NCBI RefSeq assembly: GCF_001522545.3
Contig: NC_031796.1
Coordinates: 2,876,404-2,940,403, forward strand
Direction: 5' to 3'
DNA: 64,000 bases
Origin: Parus major
Taxonomy: Eukaryota > Chordata > Aves > Passeriformes > Paridae
Positions 1 to 11,806 of the stretch are shown here, piece after piece (the stretch's first letter is position 1; each line of letters starts with the position of its first letter). The position numbers and the translations under genes are program-made. The notes under the pieces were generated by a model that searched no databases, had not been told where the DNA came from, and saw only the letters and a list, made by a program, of their open reading frames with translations.

Positions 1-1682
1 GGCTGCCCCACTGACCCCCCCCAAGCGCGCAGGATCCCTCGGTGGCCCCGGCCCCGCGTGGTCTCCCGAGCCACGCCCTGTCCCCACGCCGGACCCCGAG
101 CACTCCGAGCGTCCCCGTGGAGCTGGGGACACCCCTGGGACCCGTCACCTGTGTCCCCACAGAAGAACACCCGAGGGGGATGGTCCCCAGGGCCCGCTGC
201 TACTCCCTGCCTCAATTTCCCGTCCCACGAGGGACCACGCTTTGGGACAGCCCGGGTGACACCCACGTGGCCAAGCATCCATCGCGGTCAACCGTGGGTC
301 CGTGGGACGGGATGTCACCGCTGGTGGCCACAGTGACAGCGGGACACCCGCAGGTGCCACCGCGGGCACGGCCGGGCTGCCGAAAGAGCCGTCCCCGGGG
401 GCCGAGCACCCGCGGGCTCATGACACGGGGACACGCGGCTTCGCCCGCTCCGTCGCCTGCCATCTCCATCAGCCTCGGCGGGGACAGCAGGACACGATGG
501 CAAGTGACAGGCGCCGCCAGCGCCGGGGGTGAGCGAAGGACGCGGGGACGGGGGAGGGGGACACGGACACACAGGCGTACAGCGGCCTGGGGCTGCTCCC
601 AGCGCCACTCACCTCAGCGGTTCGGTGGCCCCGGGTGACAACACCGAGGTGGCATCAACCTCGGTGGCACCTGTGAGGTTCATAGGGTCATCATCCCCCC
701 TGTCCCCAAAAAAAACCCTGGGGGTGCATCCCCTATCCCTGTGCAGTAGCCCCAAACCCCAGGGGACACAGGGGGGACAAGCCCCACCCCCGCCTCAAAA
801 GAGAGGGGACCAAGGGGACGTTTGACAGTCATTGATCGCCCCCACATGTCCCCCGGCTCCCGCAGAGGCTTTAATCAGCGAGCAGAAATCAATTAGCTGC
901 CTTTAAGGAGGCAATTATTCCTGGGGGCTTTACAAGGCTGGGAAGGGGGAGAGTATTTTGGGGTGGGGGTGCTGCCAGCACCGTATCCCCCCCTCAAAGT
1001 TGTCACCATTATGTCACCAGCTGTCTCCCTGGTTCTTTCCTCCATCATTTTTGTCGCCCCCCCCTCCACACCCCCCTATTCCTCGTTATCTTTCTGTTTT
1101 AACAAGCGCCTAAAAATACGCCTCACGAGGTCACGGGCTGCGTGAGTCACCAGCAGCTCAGGGATGGCGTGGCCCGGGTGGGCAGGGGGCTTTGCGTGGG
1201 GACAGGGTGGCCATGGAGGGGACACAGAGGGAGGACAGGCTCACGCTGGTTGCTTGACTCACCTAGAGGGTCAGGGGACATCCCTGGTCCTGGCTACTGC
1301 ATCCTTGTGGTGGGGACACAGCCCCAGGTCACCTTGTCGCCACAGGACATCGTGTGCCTTTGGCATAGCCACCACCCCAGGCTGCTGCATCACTGTGGGC
1401 CACTCTGTCCCCATGGCAAGGCCACCACCCTTGGCCACCACCAGGACAGCCTCAGCACTGCCGTGGGACAGCAGCACTGTATGGATGGGCACAGTACCCC
1501 AGGTGACACCGGCTGGAGCCCCCGAGGTGCTCCCTGTCCCTGTCCCCAAGCCCTGCACGGGGAGGGGGCGCAGTGCAGCCCCTCAAACCAGCTCCATCCA
1601 CCTGGGCACAGGGAAGGGACAGACAAAGCTCCAAAGGGACACGTTTGGGAGTGCAGGAGTTGGGAAAGGGACAAAGGTGGGA
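1..1682. other. Gene-free GC-rich spacer
   Basis: No exon of a known family was recognised on either strand; the open frames here are compositional. A relatively AT-rich island at about 842-1140 (TTAATCAGC, CAATTAGCTG, CAATTATTCC, then CTAAAAATAC and GTGAGTCAC) stands out from the background. It has homeodomain-like TAAT/ATTA cores, a MEF2-like stretch and an AP-1-like site, so a regulatory element is possible. In human the neighbour on this side of DCAKD is C1QL1, but no C1q or collagen exon was found. Confidence 0.4.
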
Positions 1683-2220
1683 GGTGGCAGCAGCAGTGGC
1701 TGCCGTGGTTGTGATGGCAGCGATGGCAGCAGCGATGGCAGCAGCGATGACAGAAGTGATTGCAGCAGTGATTCCAGTGACAGCAGCGACTCCAGTGGTA
1801 GTGGTGGTGGCCACAATGGTGGCAGTGGCTGTTGCAGTGGTGGCTGCAGTGGTGNNNNNNNNNNNNNNNNNNNNNNNNNNNNNNNNNNNNNNNNNNNNNN
1901 NNNNNNNNNNNNNNNNNNNNNNNNNNNNNNNNNNNNNNNNNNNNNNNNNNNNNNNNNNNNNNNNNNNNNNNNNNNNNNNNNNNNNNNNNNNNNNNNNNNN
2001 NNNNNNNNNNNNNNNNNNNNNNNNNNNNNNNNNNNNNNNNNNNNNNNNNNNNNNNNNNNNNNNNNNNNNNNNNNNNNNNNNNNNNNNNNNNNNNNNNNNN
2101 NNNNNNNNNNNNNNNNNNNNNNNNNNNNNNNNNNNNNNNNNNNNNNNNNNNNNNNNNNNNNGTTGCAGTGACAGCGGTGGCTGCAGCTGTTGTGGCGGTG
2201 GCTGCTGCGGTGGCTGCAGC
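1683..2220. repeat. GCAGTGGTGG-type trinucleotide array with assembly gap
   Basis: Degenerate repeats of GCAGCGATG, GCAGTGGTG and GTGGCTGCA flank a run of N at 1855-2161. The same low-complexity text continues on both sides of the gap, so the true array is longer or shorter than the gap suggests. Ala/Ser/Gly-rich open frames across it are repeat artefacts. Confidence 0.8.
1855..2161. other. Assembly gap
   Basis: A run of 307 N bases inside a trinucleotide-like repeat. The true length is unknown. Confidence 0.99.
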
Positions 2221-3559
2221 TCCGCTCGACGCCCGCCGCTCCTCTGCAAAGGTTAAGCAAACAGCAGCTCCTGCAGAATCGATGCCGGCCGAGCCCTCGG
2301 CTGTTTGCTTTGGCAGCGCGGAGCGGGGGCGGGTGGGCCGTGCTGGGGACGCCGGCAGCGGGGAGGGGACAATCAATGCTCCAGGGGCGCAGCTTTGGCC
2401 GGGGGTGGCTGGGTCTCCCCACCTCCCGCTCGTTGTAGAACTCATGGAGGAGGATTTGGGGAGGGGTGAGGGTGGCGAGTCAGGGCAGGGGGCTCGTGGG
2501 GCCGGCACCATGCCGTGCCTCAGTTTCCCCTCCTGGCATTGTGGCAGATACTGCCCATAGTACTGGGCTTGGCCAGGGGGACAGGGACGCTGTGCCCCCC
2601 TGCACCTGCCACCCAGCCCTGCAGCCGTGGCTCAGCCCAGGAGTGGCTCAGCTGGAATTCAGACAGAGCTGGACACAACCAATGAGCCCAATGTCAGCCC
2701 AGGACGACAAGCCTGGGGAGGGAGTGGCCGTTTGCAGGCTGTCCCGGTGACAGTGCCCCACATCCCAACTGTGTCCTCGGGATGGGCTCTGGAAGGGGCC
2801 ATGGGAAGGGGACATTCAGCTGTGGGTGGCCTTGAAGGACAGCTGGATGGCTGGTTGTGAGCTGGGTGGTTGGTGGCCTGCTGGCAGTGAGTGGATGGCA
2901 GTGGATGGGTGGCTGCTGAGTTGGTTGCCTGGCTGGCCAGTTGGCCACATGACTGCCTGGCTGGCTCATTGGCTAGACGGCTGGTTGGCACCAGTCAGGC
3001 TGTCTGTCCAGCTGTCTGTCCGCTTGTCTGGCCAGCTTTGCAGTTGGCTGGTGGTCCCAGGGGCTGCCTAGCTGGCCATGGCAGCCCTGGCCCCGGGACC
3101 AGCAACATCCCAGCGTGTCCCACCCCAGCACCTGGCACTGTCCCTTGCCCAGCGGGGGGAGCCCGGCCGCGGGCAGGGGGAGGCCGAGGTGTGGGTGGCA
3201 CATCCGCCGTCCCTGTCCCCGTCACGCTGCCTCTCATTACGGACACGGCGGGGCCCGTCACCCTCCCACCGAGCGGCAATTAAGGGCTGACAACACCGGC
3301 AGCTAATTAGCGCCAGCGGTGAGTGCTGGGAGGTGACGGCCGCGTGGCTGGAGGAGAGGGCTCGGGGACGTGTCCCCCCAGAGGGACATGGGGTGGGAGT
3401 GGCCGGGATTTGGGCTGCTGGGAGCAGCTGGGCTGTGGCGGGGGTGCCCCACGGCCGGTGGGGTGTGACACGGAGGGGGAGCCATGTGACAAGCGGGTGC
3501 CAGCGATGCTGTGTGCAGGGGGTGGCACTGCGGAGTGTCCCGCACGGGGACGGTGTGCG
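2221..3559. other. Gene-free spacer with possible regulatory islands
   Basis: No coding exon recognised. At about 2250-2320 a non-repetitive block contains TTAAGCAAACAGC, an ATCGAT and CTGTTTGCTTTGGC (forkhead-like TGTTTGC in both orientations). At about 3232-3312 the text CTCATTACGG, GGCAATTAAGGGC and CAGCTAATTAGCGCC gives three ATTA/TAAT cores in a GC-rich setting, which resembles a homeodomain-bound enhancer. This is inference from composition only; cross-species conservation was not tested. Confidence 0.3.
2826..3060. repeat. CTGG/CTGT-rich minisatellite
   Basis: Irregular tandem copies of GGCTGGTTGGTGG and CTGTCTGTCCAGC, with the core CTGG or CTGT recurring every 4-12 bases. Confidence 0.6.
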
Positions 3560-4060
3560 GCACCCCGGGCTGTGCAGTGACGGTGACAGTGGGTGACACC
3601 CCGCGGGCCACGCAGTGACAGTGACACTGGGTGATACACTGTGGGCCGGCAGTGACGGTGACAGTGGGTGACACCCCGTGGGCCACGCAGTGACATACCG
3701 TTGTGTGACAGACCCAGCACCAGGCACTGACGGTGACTCTGTGTGACAATCCACGGGAGCTGCAGTGACGCTGCGTGGCACCCGGCGGCCCCACAGTGAC
3801 AGTGACACCCTGTGCACTGCGCGGTGACAGTGACACCATGTGACACTCCAGGGAGCAACAGTGAAGCTGTGCAACACCGCAGGGCTGCGCAGCAGCTCCG
3901 TGTGACACGAGTGGGGCTGTGCAGCCACGGTGACACTGTGTGACACCCCAGGGAGGTGTGCAGTGACACTGACACTGTGCCACACCCCGGGGGCCATGCA
4001 GTGACAGTGACACCTGTGACAACAGACGCCATGCGGTGACACTGATGACACCAGTGCCGT
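3560..4060. repeat. Minisatellite of GCAGTGACAGTGACA units
   Basis: Diverged tandem copies of about 38 bases sharing GCAGTGACRGTGACA, GTGTGACACCCCG and GGGCCACGC. At least ten copies of the GTGACAGTGAC core are visible. The long Ser/Cys/His-rich minus-strand open frames over this block are repeat artefacts. Confidence 0.75.
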
Positions 4061-4194
4061 GTAGTGACACCACGCTCGCCCCCTCCCGCCTGTTCCCCTT
4101 TGTGGGTATTGAGGCACCCACCCAGTTCCCACGTGGGGACATCACCCTGTAACTGCAGCCTCGTGGGGGACTGTCCCCACCCCCTGCCCCAGCG

Positions 4195-4450
4195 GAGGTC
4201 CCATGGTGGGTGCACCAAGGAAGGGGGGGCTCTAGGAACGGGGTACAGCAGGGAAGGGGTGCTCTGAGGAAGGGGTTACCCCAGGGAGGGAGTGCGCTGT
4301 GGAGGGGGGACACTAAAGACGGGATGCTCCAGGGATGGAGCTCCAAGAAAGGGAGGTTTCAGGAATGGGGTGTCCCAGGAAGGGGATGCTCTGAAGAAGG
4401 GGTGCAGCCGAGAGGGGGTGCCCCAGGAAGGGGGTGCTCCAGGTAGGGCT
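4195..4450. repeat. GGAAGGGGTGCTCC-type repeat
   Basis: About 12 diverged copies of an 18-24 base unit built on AGGAAGGGGGTGCTCC. Composition explains the Gly/Arg-rich reading frames. Confidence 0.65.
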
Positions 4451-4499
4451 GCTCCGGTTCATAAGGGGGTGCAGGAGCAGGGGGTGCAGCAGGAGGAGT

Positions 4500-6110
4500 G
4501 TCCGTCTGTCACGAGCCCCCGCCAGCCGCAGCAGAATCGATCCGGCCGCCAATTTGCACAGTCAAATATTTGGCTTCGCGGCGCGGGGCCGGCTCTGCTC
4601 GAGCCGCCCCGGTGGGCGCAGGCCCGCGGTGACGGTGGCGGCTGCTCCGCGATCGATGGTGGGATGTGAGGAGAGCTGGGGCGGCCCCAGCGAGCGGGGC
4701 CGGGGCTGGGGCCCTGGTGCAGCACCCGAGATCCTCCATCAGCACCCACGGGCCTTGGGAGCCCATGTGGAGCCCGCTCGTCTGTGCTCACCTGTGCCAC
4801 GAGCGCAGGGGCTCAGCCAGGGTGTCCTCCAGGCCCCCCCGATCACCGCTGCCACCCAGCCCAGGGAGCTGAGCCATCTGTCACCGGCAGGGGATGGCTG
4901 AGGCTCGGCCACACGGCCACAGGTGTCCCCGAGGGGGTTGGGCAGGAGTGGGACTGGCGGTGCTGAGGCGATCGTGGGGCAGCTCCCACGGATTGGCATC
5001 ACACAGCTCCCATGGACACAGCTCCAGAGCCCTTTCCCCGTGGGTGCCAACGCCTGGACCCGCAGCCCAGGCAGGCGGCTCAGCCCAGGGCTCTGCAGCA
5101 GGCTCCCCCGGCAGCCCTGTGCCTCACCGTGCCCCCAGATCCGCTCGCTCCCTCGGCCCCGCTAAACTCGTTAGCGGCGGCCGAACGTCAGCCGGGCGGG
5201 AGCGAAGCGCCAAATGCGATTACGGCCCCGTCTGCTCCGTCCTTCCACCCCCGGCCCCATTTATCGCGGAGGCGGGCGGGAGGGAGGCGGAACTGGCGCT
5301 TATCTCGGCCGAGAAATCCCGCTCTGGCTCTGATTTATGGCTGGCTGCGAGGGGCTCCAGCGGCACTGCACAATTATGGAGCATTTAGAGCACGAAGAGG
5401 TCAGCGCTCAAGCACGGCTCCCCCAGCACAGCTGGAAGGGTCGGGGTAGCCAGGTGGATGCTCCAGCCCAGGGATGCTCCCTGGGGTTGCACAGGGACCA
5501 CCAGGTCTCTCCAGGTGGGTGAGACATGGGACTTGTGGGTGCTCAGGGGAGGACGGGGATGGAAGAATGCCTGGCTCCAAAAAGAGGCACGTGCTGGCTG
5601 GGGACACCCTGGGAAGGTCCTGTGTCTAAAGGATGGCGCAGGGGACAGGCAGGACACTGCCTCACAGGACCGAGGCCAGGCAGGAGGGTGGGAGCACCCT
5701 GGAGGATCCCAGGCATCACCATGTGCAGGAAGGGGGCCAGGGGCTCACAGCACCCCCTTTTCTCCCAGTGTGGGGATAAGCAGTGGCAGTGGGGACAGGG
5801 GTACCCCAGAGGGAACCTGCTGGGCACAGAGACCCACTGCAGCTCCAGGATCATATCCCAGCAAGCCAGACCCACCCTGTGGGGTGCCCAGCGCCAACAC
5901 TGAGGCACAGCCCTCCCAAGGAAGGTCATGGCAGGCCTGTTGCTCCAAGCAGCTCCTGGAGCAGCTCAGGGATGTTTACTGGGAAAAGCAGGAGCAGCCA
6001 GCAGCTCTTCCTGCGTGTGCTGAACTTTACAGAGCGCAGCCGTGCCCCGGCATAGGAACAACCTGGGAGCAGGCTGGGAAGAGCCAGGGGAGCAGTCGTG
6101 GGATGCGGAG
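4500..6110. other. Spacer between repeats and DCAKD 3' end
   Basis: No coding exon recognised. Two non-repetitive blocks look unlike their surroundings: about 4530-4660 (AATCGATCCGG, CCAATTTGCACAGTC, AAATATTTGGC, GCGATCGATGG) and about 5160-5400 (described separately). The remainder is ordinary unique sequence. Confidence 0.35.
5160..5400. promoter_or_regulatory. Possible conserved non-coding element
   Basis: A 240-base unique block with motifs typical of tissue enhancers: GCTAAACTCGTTAGCGG, CCAAATGCGATTACGG, CATTTATCGCGG, GGCGCTTATCTCGG (GATA-like), GATTTATGGCTG and GCACAATTATGGAGC. It has no coding potential in any frame that I recognise. Homeodomain, GATA and Hox-type cores are dense here, while flanking sequence is G-rich and repetitive. 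The role is inferred from composition. Confidence 0.3.
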
Positions 6111-6127
6111 CAGCTGCTGTTCAGTGT

Positions 6128-6133
6128 TTTATT
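6128..6133 (-). terminator. DCAKD: Candidate DCAKD poly(A) signal
   Basis: AATAAA on the minus strand about 760 bases downstream of the DCAKD stop, preceded by TTTTGTTT and with no earlier perfect AATAAA seen. It would give a 3' UTR of roughly 780 bases. Confidence 0.5.
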
Positions 6134-6553
6134 AAAACAAAAGTGAAGACCCAGCACCCGCCTTGCCCAGGCTCAACTCTCCCACTGGGAAAGTGCTGCT
6201 GAAGGAAGCTCAAACAGAAGGAAATGAGTTTGAAGGAGGTCAGGTCTCAGCCTGCTCCAGTGTGGATCAGACCCTTGGATCTGAAGCCAAGGGTGACCCA
6301 TGAGTGATGGCCACAGAAACAGAGGGCAGGGAAGAAGAGCCCCCAGCTGAACAGCTGATTCATGTGAACGAGGTGCTGTCCTCCCCCCACCAATGATTTA
6401 ATGAATTTCCATTAAATCAACATGAAAGAGGGGAAATCCCAAACCTAAATCTGGATTAGGAGGGTTGAGCTATGAGGAATCACCCAGGGAACACTGGAGG
6501 CAATTACAGGGCCTGAGAAGGCACCCAGCCCTAGGGAGGAGATTGTCCAGGAA

Positions 6554-6628
6554 GACATTAAAGTGAGATTGTACCCGATTAAAGTGAGACTGTCCCAGAA
6601 TAAAGTGATATTGTCCCAGATTAAAGTG
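6554..6628. repeat. 21-bp tandem repeat in DCAKD 3' UTR
   Basis: Four copies of a unit built on ATTAAAGTGAGATTGTCCC (variants AATAAAGTGATATTGTCCC and ATTAAAGTGCC), period about 21 bases. It lies between the DCAKD stop and its candidate poly(A) signal. Confidence 0.85.
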
Positions 6629-6894
6629 CCTCAGCTCACTGAAGTTCCACAATAGAGACCCACCTGGGGACAAGGGCCTCATCCCATGGGTACAGCTGCT
6701 GGGTGAGAACCTGAGGAGGGAGAACGTGCCTGAAAAAAACCTCTGCCTGTGTTCACCTTGGGAAGTGTGCAAGGAGACACCTCATGCCGCTGTCTGCATT
6801 CAGCTGGCAAAGCTCATTAACAGAAGTGGCCTTTCACTGCCCTTTTCAAACGGGGAAATTCAGGCCCCCTTCCCTGACTAAGAGAAAAGGCGAG

Positions 6895-9800
6895 TTAAGA
6901 GATGAAATGCCTGATGAGGAGGAACACCAGCCCTCCAAATCCGGCGACAGCCGTGCCCACTGCCAGCCGTGCCCAGAGGAAATGCAGGGAATCCTCGAGG
7001 CGGGCGTGCAGGCGCAGGACCTGCCGGCGTGTGCTCTCCCGGTCCCCGGAGTTGTCAATGATGTGGGTCGCCCACTTGCGCTTCTCCTCCAGGGGCAGCT
7101 GGGAGCTGATCCGAGCTTCGGCCTCAGCCACGCCCAAGCCGCTCCTCTTCATCAGCCGCAGCAGCTGCGTGCCGGGGTCACTGCCGGGGGAGCACGGGGC
7201 TGAGCTGGGGGTGGGAAGGAACGGGGATCTGCCTTCCTTGGGCAGCAGGGGGAATCACTGGGATAAAATGGGAATGAGAGAGGTGCCCCCTGTCATTTCT
7301 GACACAATCAGCCAGCACTTGGACCAGCAGAGCCACCCCTGCCTGGGCTGTTCTCAGCATTCACAGCCTGGAACAGTGCCCCAAATCCTGCCCTGATAGA
7401 GCATGGGTTGTGGAAGTCCCAAAGGCAGTGAATCCCCCTCTGTGATGGTGCCAGGTTCCAGAGAAAGCTCAGGAAGGTCCTTGTGCACTATAAAGGGAGG
7501 TGTTGCTTCTCTCAGTGGGCTTTGCACCAGGGCTGAGGCTGAAGCAGAGTGGAGGCACATGATGGGCTCCTCTGAGAGAGGTGGCATTGTCCCTGTCCTC
7601 ATCATTCCTAGAGCACTTACCAATAAACCAGCACTGTGTATTTCATAAACCTGGTCAGTCCACGGGTCTCAAAGAGCAGAGGGATGTCCAGGATCACGTA
7701 GCGGTAACCTGTAGAGATGGCAACATTCCCCAAAAAAGAGCACAGTGTTAACCCCCATTCCCAAATCCCTCACACTGCACACACACCATGGCCAGGAAAA
7801 TCAAAGCAAGCAGGAGCTCTACAGCTCCACGATTACAGCTGAGCAGAGCAGAGCCTGCTGGCCCTCCTCCCTCTCTCAGGGAGGAAGTGGTTTCATTCCA
7901 AGTTTCCAGAGGAAAAAAAAAAACAACCCTAACCTGGCTGCTCCAGACCAAAGGTGAAACTGCAGAAATATAATGAGGAGCTGAAACGAGGAGCTGAAAT
8001 GAGAGGAGCAGTGCCTGGCTGGCAAGAGCAGCAGCCGTGCGCTGTGCTGGCCTCTCGTGGGAAGCAGTGCCCACAGCACGATCTGCTCTCCACTCCTTCT
8101 CTTGTCCAAGACTTCACCAGGCTGCAGCCATCTGAGCCAACATTTCCCAGCTCAGCTCTCCTCCCTTTATGAAAAGCTTTGGCTAAACAGTTCCATTTTT
8201 GCAAGGGGAGCAAGGAAATCCCTGCAGACCTCCTGCAGCTGTGACACTGAAACACAGGGGAGCCTCCAGGCACAGCCCAAGGGCTGAACCCTCACCAAAA
8301 CTGGCTGATTTTGGTTTAAAAGCTGTCACCACAGGGAGCAGAGCTTGTCACAGTCAATTGCTGTCCCCCTGTTTCTCCCCATGCCTCTGCCCTTGGCCCA
8401 TGTCTGGGGTGGTGGAAGATGCCCTGCTGAGTCTGGGGGAGAGGGTGAGGGGAGGGGAAAGCTCTAAGTCAGGACTTCACTCTCCTGTGTCTCCAGTCAT
8501 GGGGACACCTCAGGTTTTGTTGGTGTCCCCTCTTTATAACCCCCCTAAAACCAAGCTGCCCACAGCAAGTAAAGTCTTGACAAAGACATCACCATCCAAG
8601 GAGCCACCCTTCCACCAGCATCTCTGCCCTGAGAGGCTTCTCGCTGTCCTCTGATTTGATCGATCAGAGCTTTCCTTACACAGCGATCCTCAGAGACAAC
8701 ATCCAGCTATCCCAAATCATTAAATCCTGACTAATGAGGACAAAGCAGCCTGCTGAAGCCACACAGCGCTCTCGCCGAAGGCCAGGACAGCATCCGCCTC
8801 CTGAGCCCGCAGCCCCGAGTTCAAGACTCCATCTCTGGCTCCTGGCACTCCTGCCTGTTGCTTCCTTTGTGCTTCCTCCTCCTCACCCTGCAGCAGAGCT
8901 CGGCCCCGTGGTGCCCTGGCCCGTTCAGCTCTCACAGGGCTCAGCTCTGATAAGCACCACGAATCCAGACTGACTCTATTAAAGCATCCGTCTGTCTACA
9001 CGGAGACCTCCGGAACAGCTGGTGATCTTATCTGGCATTTCCCCAGCCCAGCCTGACAGCTGCATTTGTTCCATTTATCAGGGGGAACGCGGGATTTCGG
9101 AAGCCACAGCTGTCAGCCCATTCCTCACCTTATCGACACTCAAAGGGCTCCACAGCTTGCACTGAAGCTGGAGCAGGCTGGGGGCAGGGAGGGATATTTG
9201 GCCGTTTCAGGAGTGTGACATTATCCGGTGGGTAATCTCGGCAAAGCTGCTCCCGGGCCTCACAGATACACTTTAAGCAGCAGAGAAAAGCGGAGAAGGG
9301 AAGCAGTGAAAGGCAGGAGTGAATCAGGAATGAATCCTCCAAACACTGACACCAAAGGCCACCGGAGGCAGAGCACAAAGGCTGTCACTCAGCGTCCCTT
9401 TCCTTTCTCTATCATTCCTGTCCCTCTCCCCACATTCAAACCAAAGGCAGAGGGAGAAGGGATGGCTCCTGGCAGGCCAGACATGGCCTCTTACCGAGTA
9501 CAAAGTACTTCAGGACCTGCTTCAGCATCTCCTTCAGGATCTCAGGGTGGGTGATGGAGTTCAGCAGCCGCCGTTTCTCTGGCTGGGAGAAGATAATGTT
9601 TCCGAGAGCCTCACGATTTATCTCACCATTCTCCAGGAGGATCTCGGTGCCAAAGTGCTGCAGGATCTGCTGATGTGCCTTGGAGTGGGGCTGCACCACT
9701 GAGAACATCAAACAGCCAGGGGTGAGAGCAGGTTTTACAGCACAGTCGGTGTTTGCATCAGCAGTCACCCTCAGATGGGGTTTGCTCATTAACTAACGGA

Positions 9801-11806
9801 GCTGATGCTCCCATGGCAGCACATCTGTCCTGGCACCACATCTGCACGGCCTGGCAGCTCCTGCCAGAACAGCCTGCCAGCCCAAGGTCTCTTTGAGGGC
9901 TGACACCCAGGAGATCAAAGCCCTGCAGACATGAATTCAGCACCACAACGCTCCTGGTGCTGCTGTTCAGGGTGACCAGTCAGCAGGGCAGGCAGGAGGA
10001 CACGGTGATGGCCACACACCAAGGCTGGGGCCAGAGCTGGGCTGAGCCAATTCTCACCAGGGATGGAGCAGGGAGATCCTAAAGGGACCAGGACCAGCTG
10101 GAAACTTCAGCACTGTGTGGATACTCACTGCTGCAACTTGGCTCTGGATGCTGCTCAGGTTTGGGGTTTTTTTTACTGTCTTTCACATCACACATTAAAT
10201 TCTTCAGGAAAATGAACACAAAAACCTTCTAAAAGCTCAATCCCCAATCAGCCCTTGCAAGGGCTCTGACGTTACAGGAGTGTATAACTTTAAAGCCACC
10301 AAAAAAAAAAAAATCACCAACAAAAGGGATGAAGCAATAAAACCATAATTAAGCTCCAGCTGAGGGTAACCACAGTGAAGGACAGACTACAGATAATCAT
10401 CTCTCCCAAATCCAGGAACATTGCCACAGGTTGTAACCTCAGGCCAACCTCATAAAAGTCTTTAAGACCAATTTTTTTCTCCCATGGAATATCACATGGA
10501 GGCAGTTTCAGGATGGGTGAAATCTATATAGTAAACAAACACATATAAAAAAGGAATTGGTGCAAAATAAAGTGATTGGCAGAAAACTTTCACAGAGTAT
10601 CTGTAGTGTTTTCCTACTGCCTCTGAGGGCTTTTAGCACCTCCAGCAAATTTCCTGCACCTCCAGGGGAATTACAGTGCAATAAAATGTTAAAGCAGCAC
10701 AGCTTTGAGTGGCTACACATTAAGTTCTTTACCAAACAGAAAAGCTCAGGCACTTCCAAATGACACCATTGCACCATGTCTCAGCAGCAGACCCCAAACC
10801 TGCTGCTTGCAGGATCCACAGCCCTCAGAAACCCAGACTGGTTTGGGGGAAAGCTCATCCAGTCCCACCCTGTGCCATGGGCAGGGACACTTTCCACAGT
10901 CCCAGGTTGCTCCAAGCCCTGTCCAGCCTGGCCCTGGACACTGCCAGGGATGGGGCAGCCACAGCCACTCCGGGCACCCTCTGCTCTCCTCATTAGCCTG
11001 ATGGGGTGAAGGGATTAACATTTCACAAGTAATCAGGGAAAACAAGGTCTGCTCTGGTCCTACTGAGTCAACAGAACTGTGATTCTGGGTCTTTTCTCCA
11101 GCCCAAGCAGCACATTTCAAGAGCAGCACGAGGCAGGTGTGCAGGAGCACAGAACAAACTCCCCCTGATCTGGGATCTCTGGAGCCTCTTTTTTTTTTTC
11201 TTTCTTTTTTTTTTTTTTTTTGAGCACATTAATTTTGGGATCTGATCTCTCAGGATCACCAGACAAGCAACATCCAGCACAGAGGGACATCCTCTTTCAT
11301 CCACACTCATAATTGAGTGACAGGATGGGTGTCCTGGGGCTCAGGGGGCGTACTGGACTAGCCAGGAGATCCCACTTTAGAGGGAACCACGTTCATTTTT
11401 GCCCAGAGTTGGCTTTCAAAGCTGGGAAGCATCCCACACCAGGGGATAGAAACTCAGAGCACAATCTCCCCACGGTGTTTATTAGGTAATGATCTTCTTT
11501 TTTTCTTTATTAAAAATATATCCTAGTTCCAATCCCCCCGGGCAGCTGCTCCGCAGCCCCGCGGACTGGGAAGAGGAAGGGAGGGAAACCCTTCTCCGAT
11601 GTACCCAGAGCACCCTCTGCCGTCAGCGCTTCCCGGCAGCGATCCCGGTTGTCAGGGGAACCTCAGCGAGCAGGACCAGCTCTGGAAAACTCACCCTGCC
11701 TGGCAATAACATCGGCATCGATCACGGCACAGCCCAGCTCCCGCAGCACAGCCACCACCGTGCTCTTCCCAGACGCGATCCCACCCGAGAGTCCCACCAG
11801 GAACAT
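6895..11806 (-). CDS. DCAKD: Dephospho-CoA kinase domain-containing protein, DCAKD (4 coding exons)
   Basis: Coding exons in transcript order: 11806-11695, 9698-9495, 7708-7621, 7180-6895 (690 bases, 229 aa; human is 231). The N-terminus [16 protein letters not shown] holds the P-loop (GGIASGKS, residues 8-15) of the CoaE family, which phosphorylates dephospho-CoA in the last step of CoA synthesis. The core continues through [36 protein letters not shown] and [10 protein letters not shown], all matching DCAKD. The C-terminus carries a hydrophobic stretch (about 206-226, [13 protein letters not shown]), consistent with membrane association. All introns are GT-AG with phases 1, 1, 2. Vertebrates also have COASY with its own kinase domain, so DCAKD's exact physiological role is less settled. 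It is divergent from NMT1 and shares its promoter. The start ATG is followed at once by the P-loop, as in the family. Confidence 0.96.
10836..10990 (-). mobile_element. CR1 LINE 3' fragment
   Basis: Reads as reverse-complement CR1: CATGGGCAGGGACACTTTCC, GTTGCTCCAAGCCCTGTCC and CTGCCAGGGATGGGGCAGCC are the standard order in avian CR1 tails. The piece is truncated at both ends and lies in the DCAKD intron between coding exons 1 and 2. Confidence 0.85.
11189..11221. repeat. Poly-T tract
   Basis: Thirty-three bases of almost pure T, broken by single C bases, inside a DCAKD intron. On the DCAKD coding strand it is an A tract. Confidence 0.95.

Noticed and set aside
1..6100. Possible C1QL1 exons, expected from human synteny next to DCAKD.
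   Set aside because: No collagen Gly-X-Y run or C1q-domain motif is visible on either strand.
6394..6419. A 10-bp inverted repeat TGATTTAATG / CATTAAATCA near the DCAKD 3' end.
   Set aside because: It is short and AT-rich, and at this length chance occurrence is expected.
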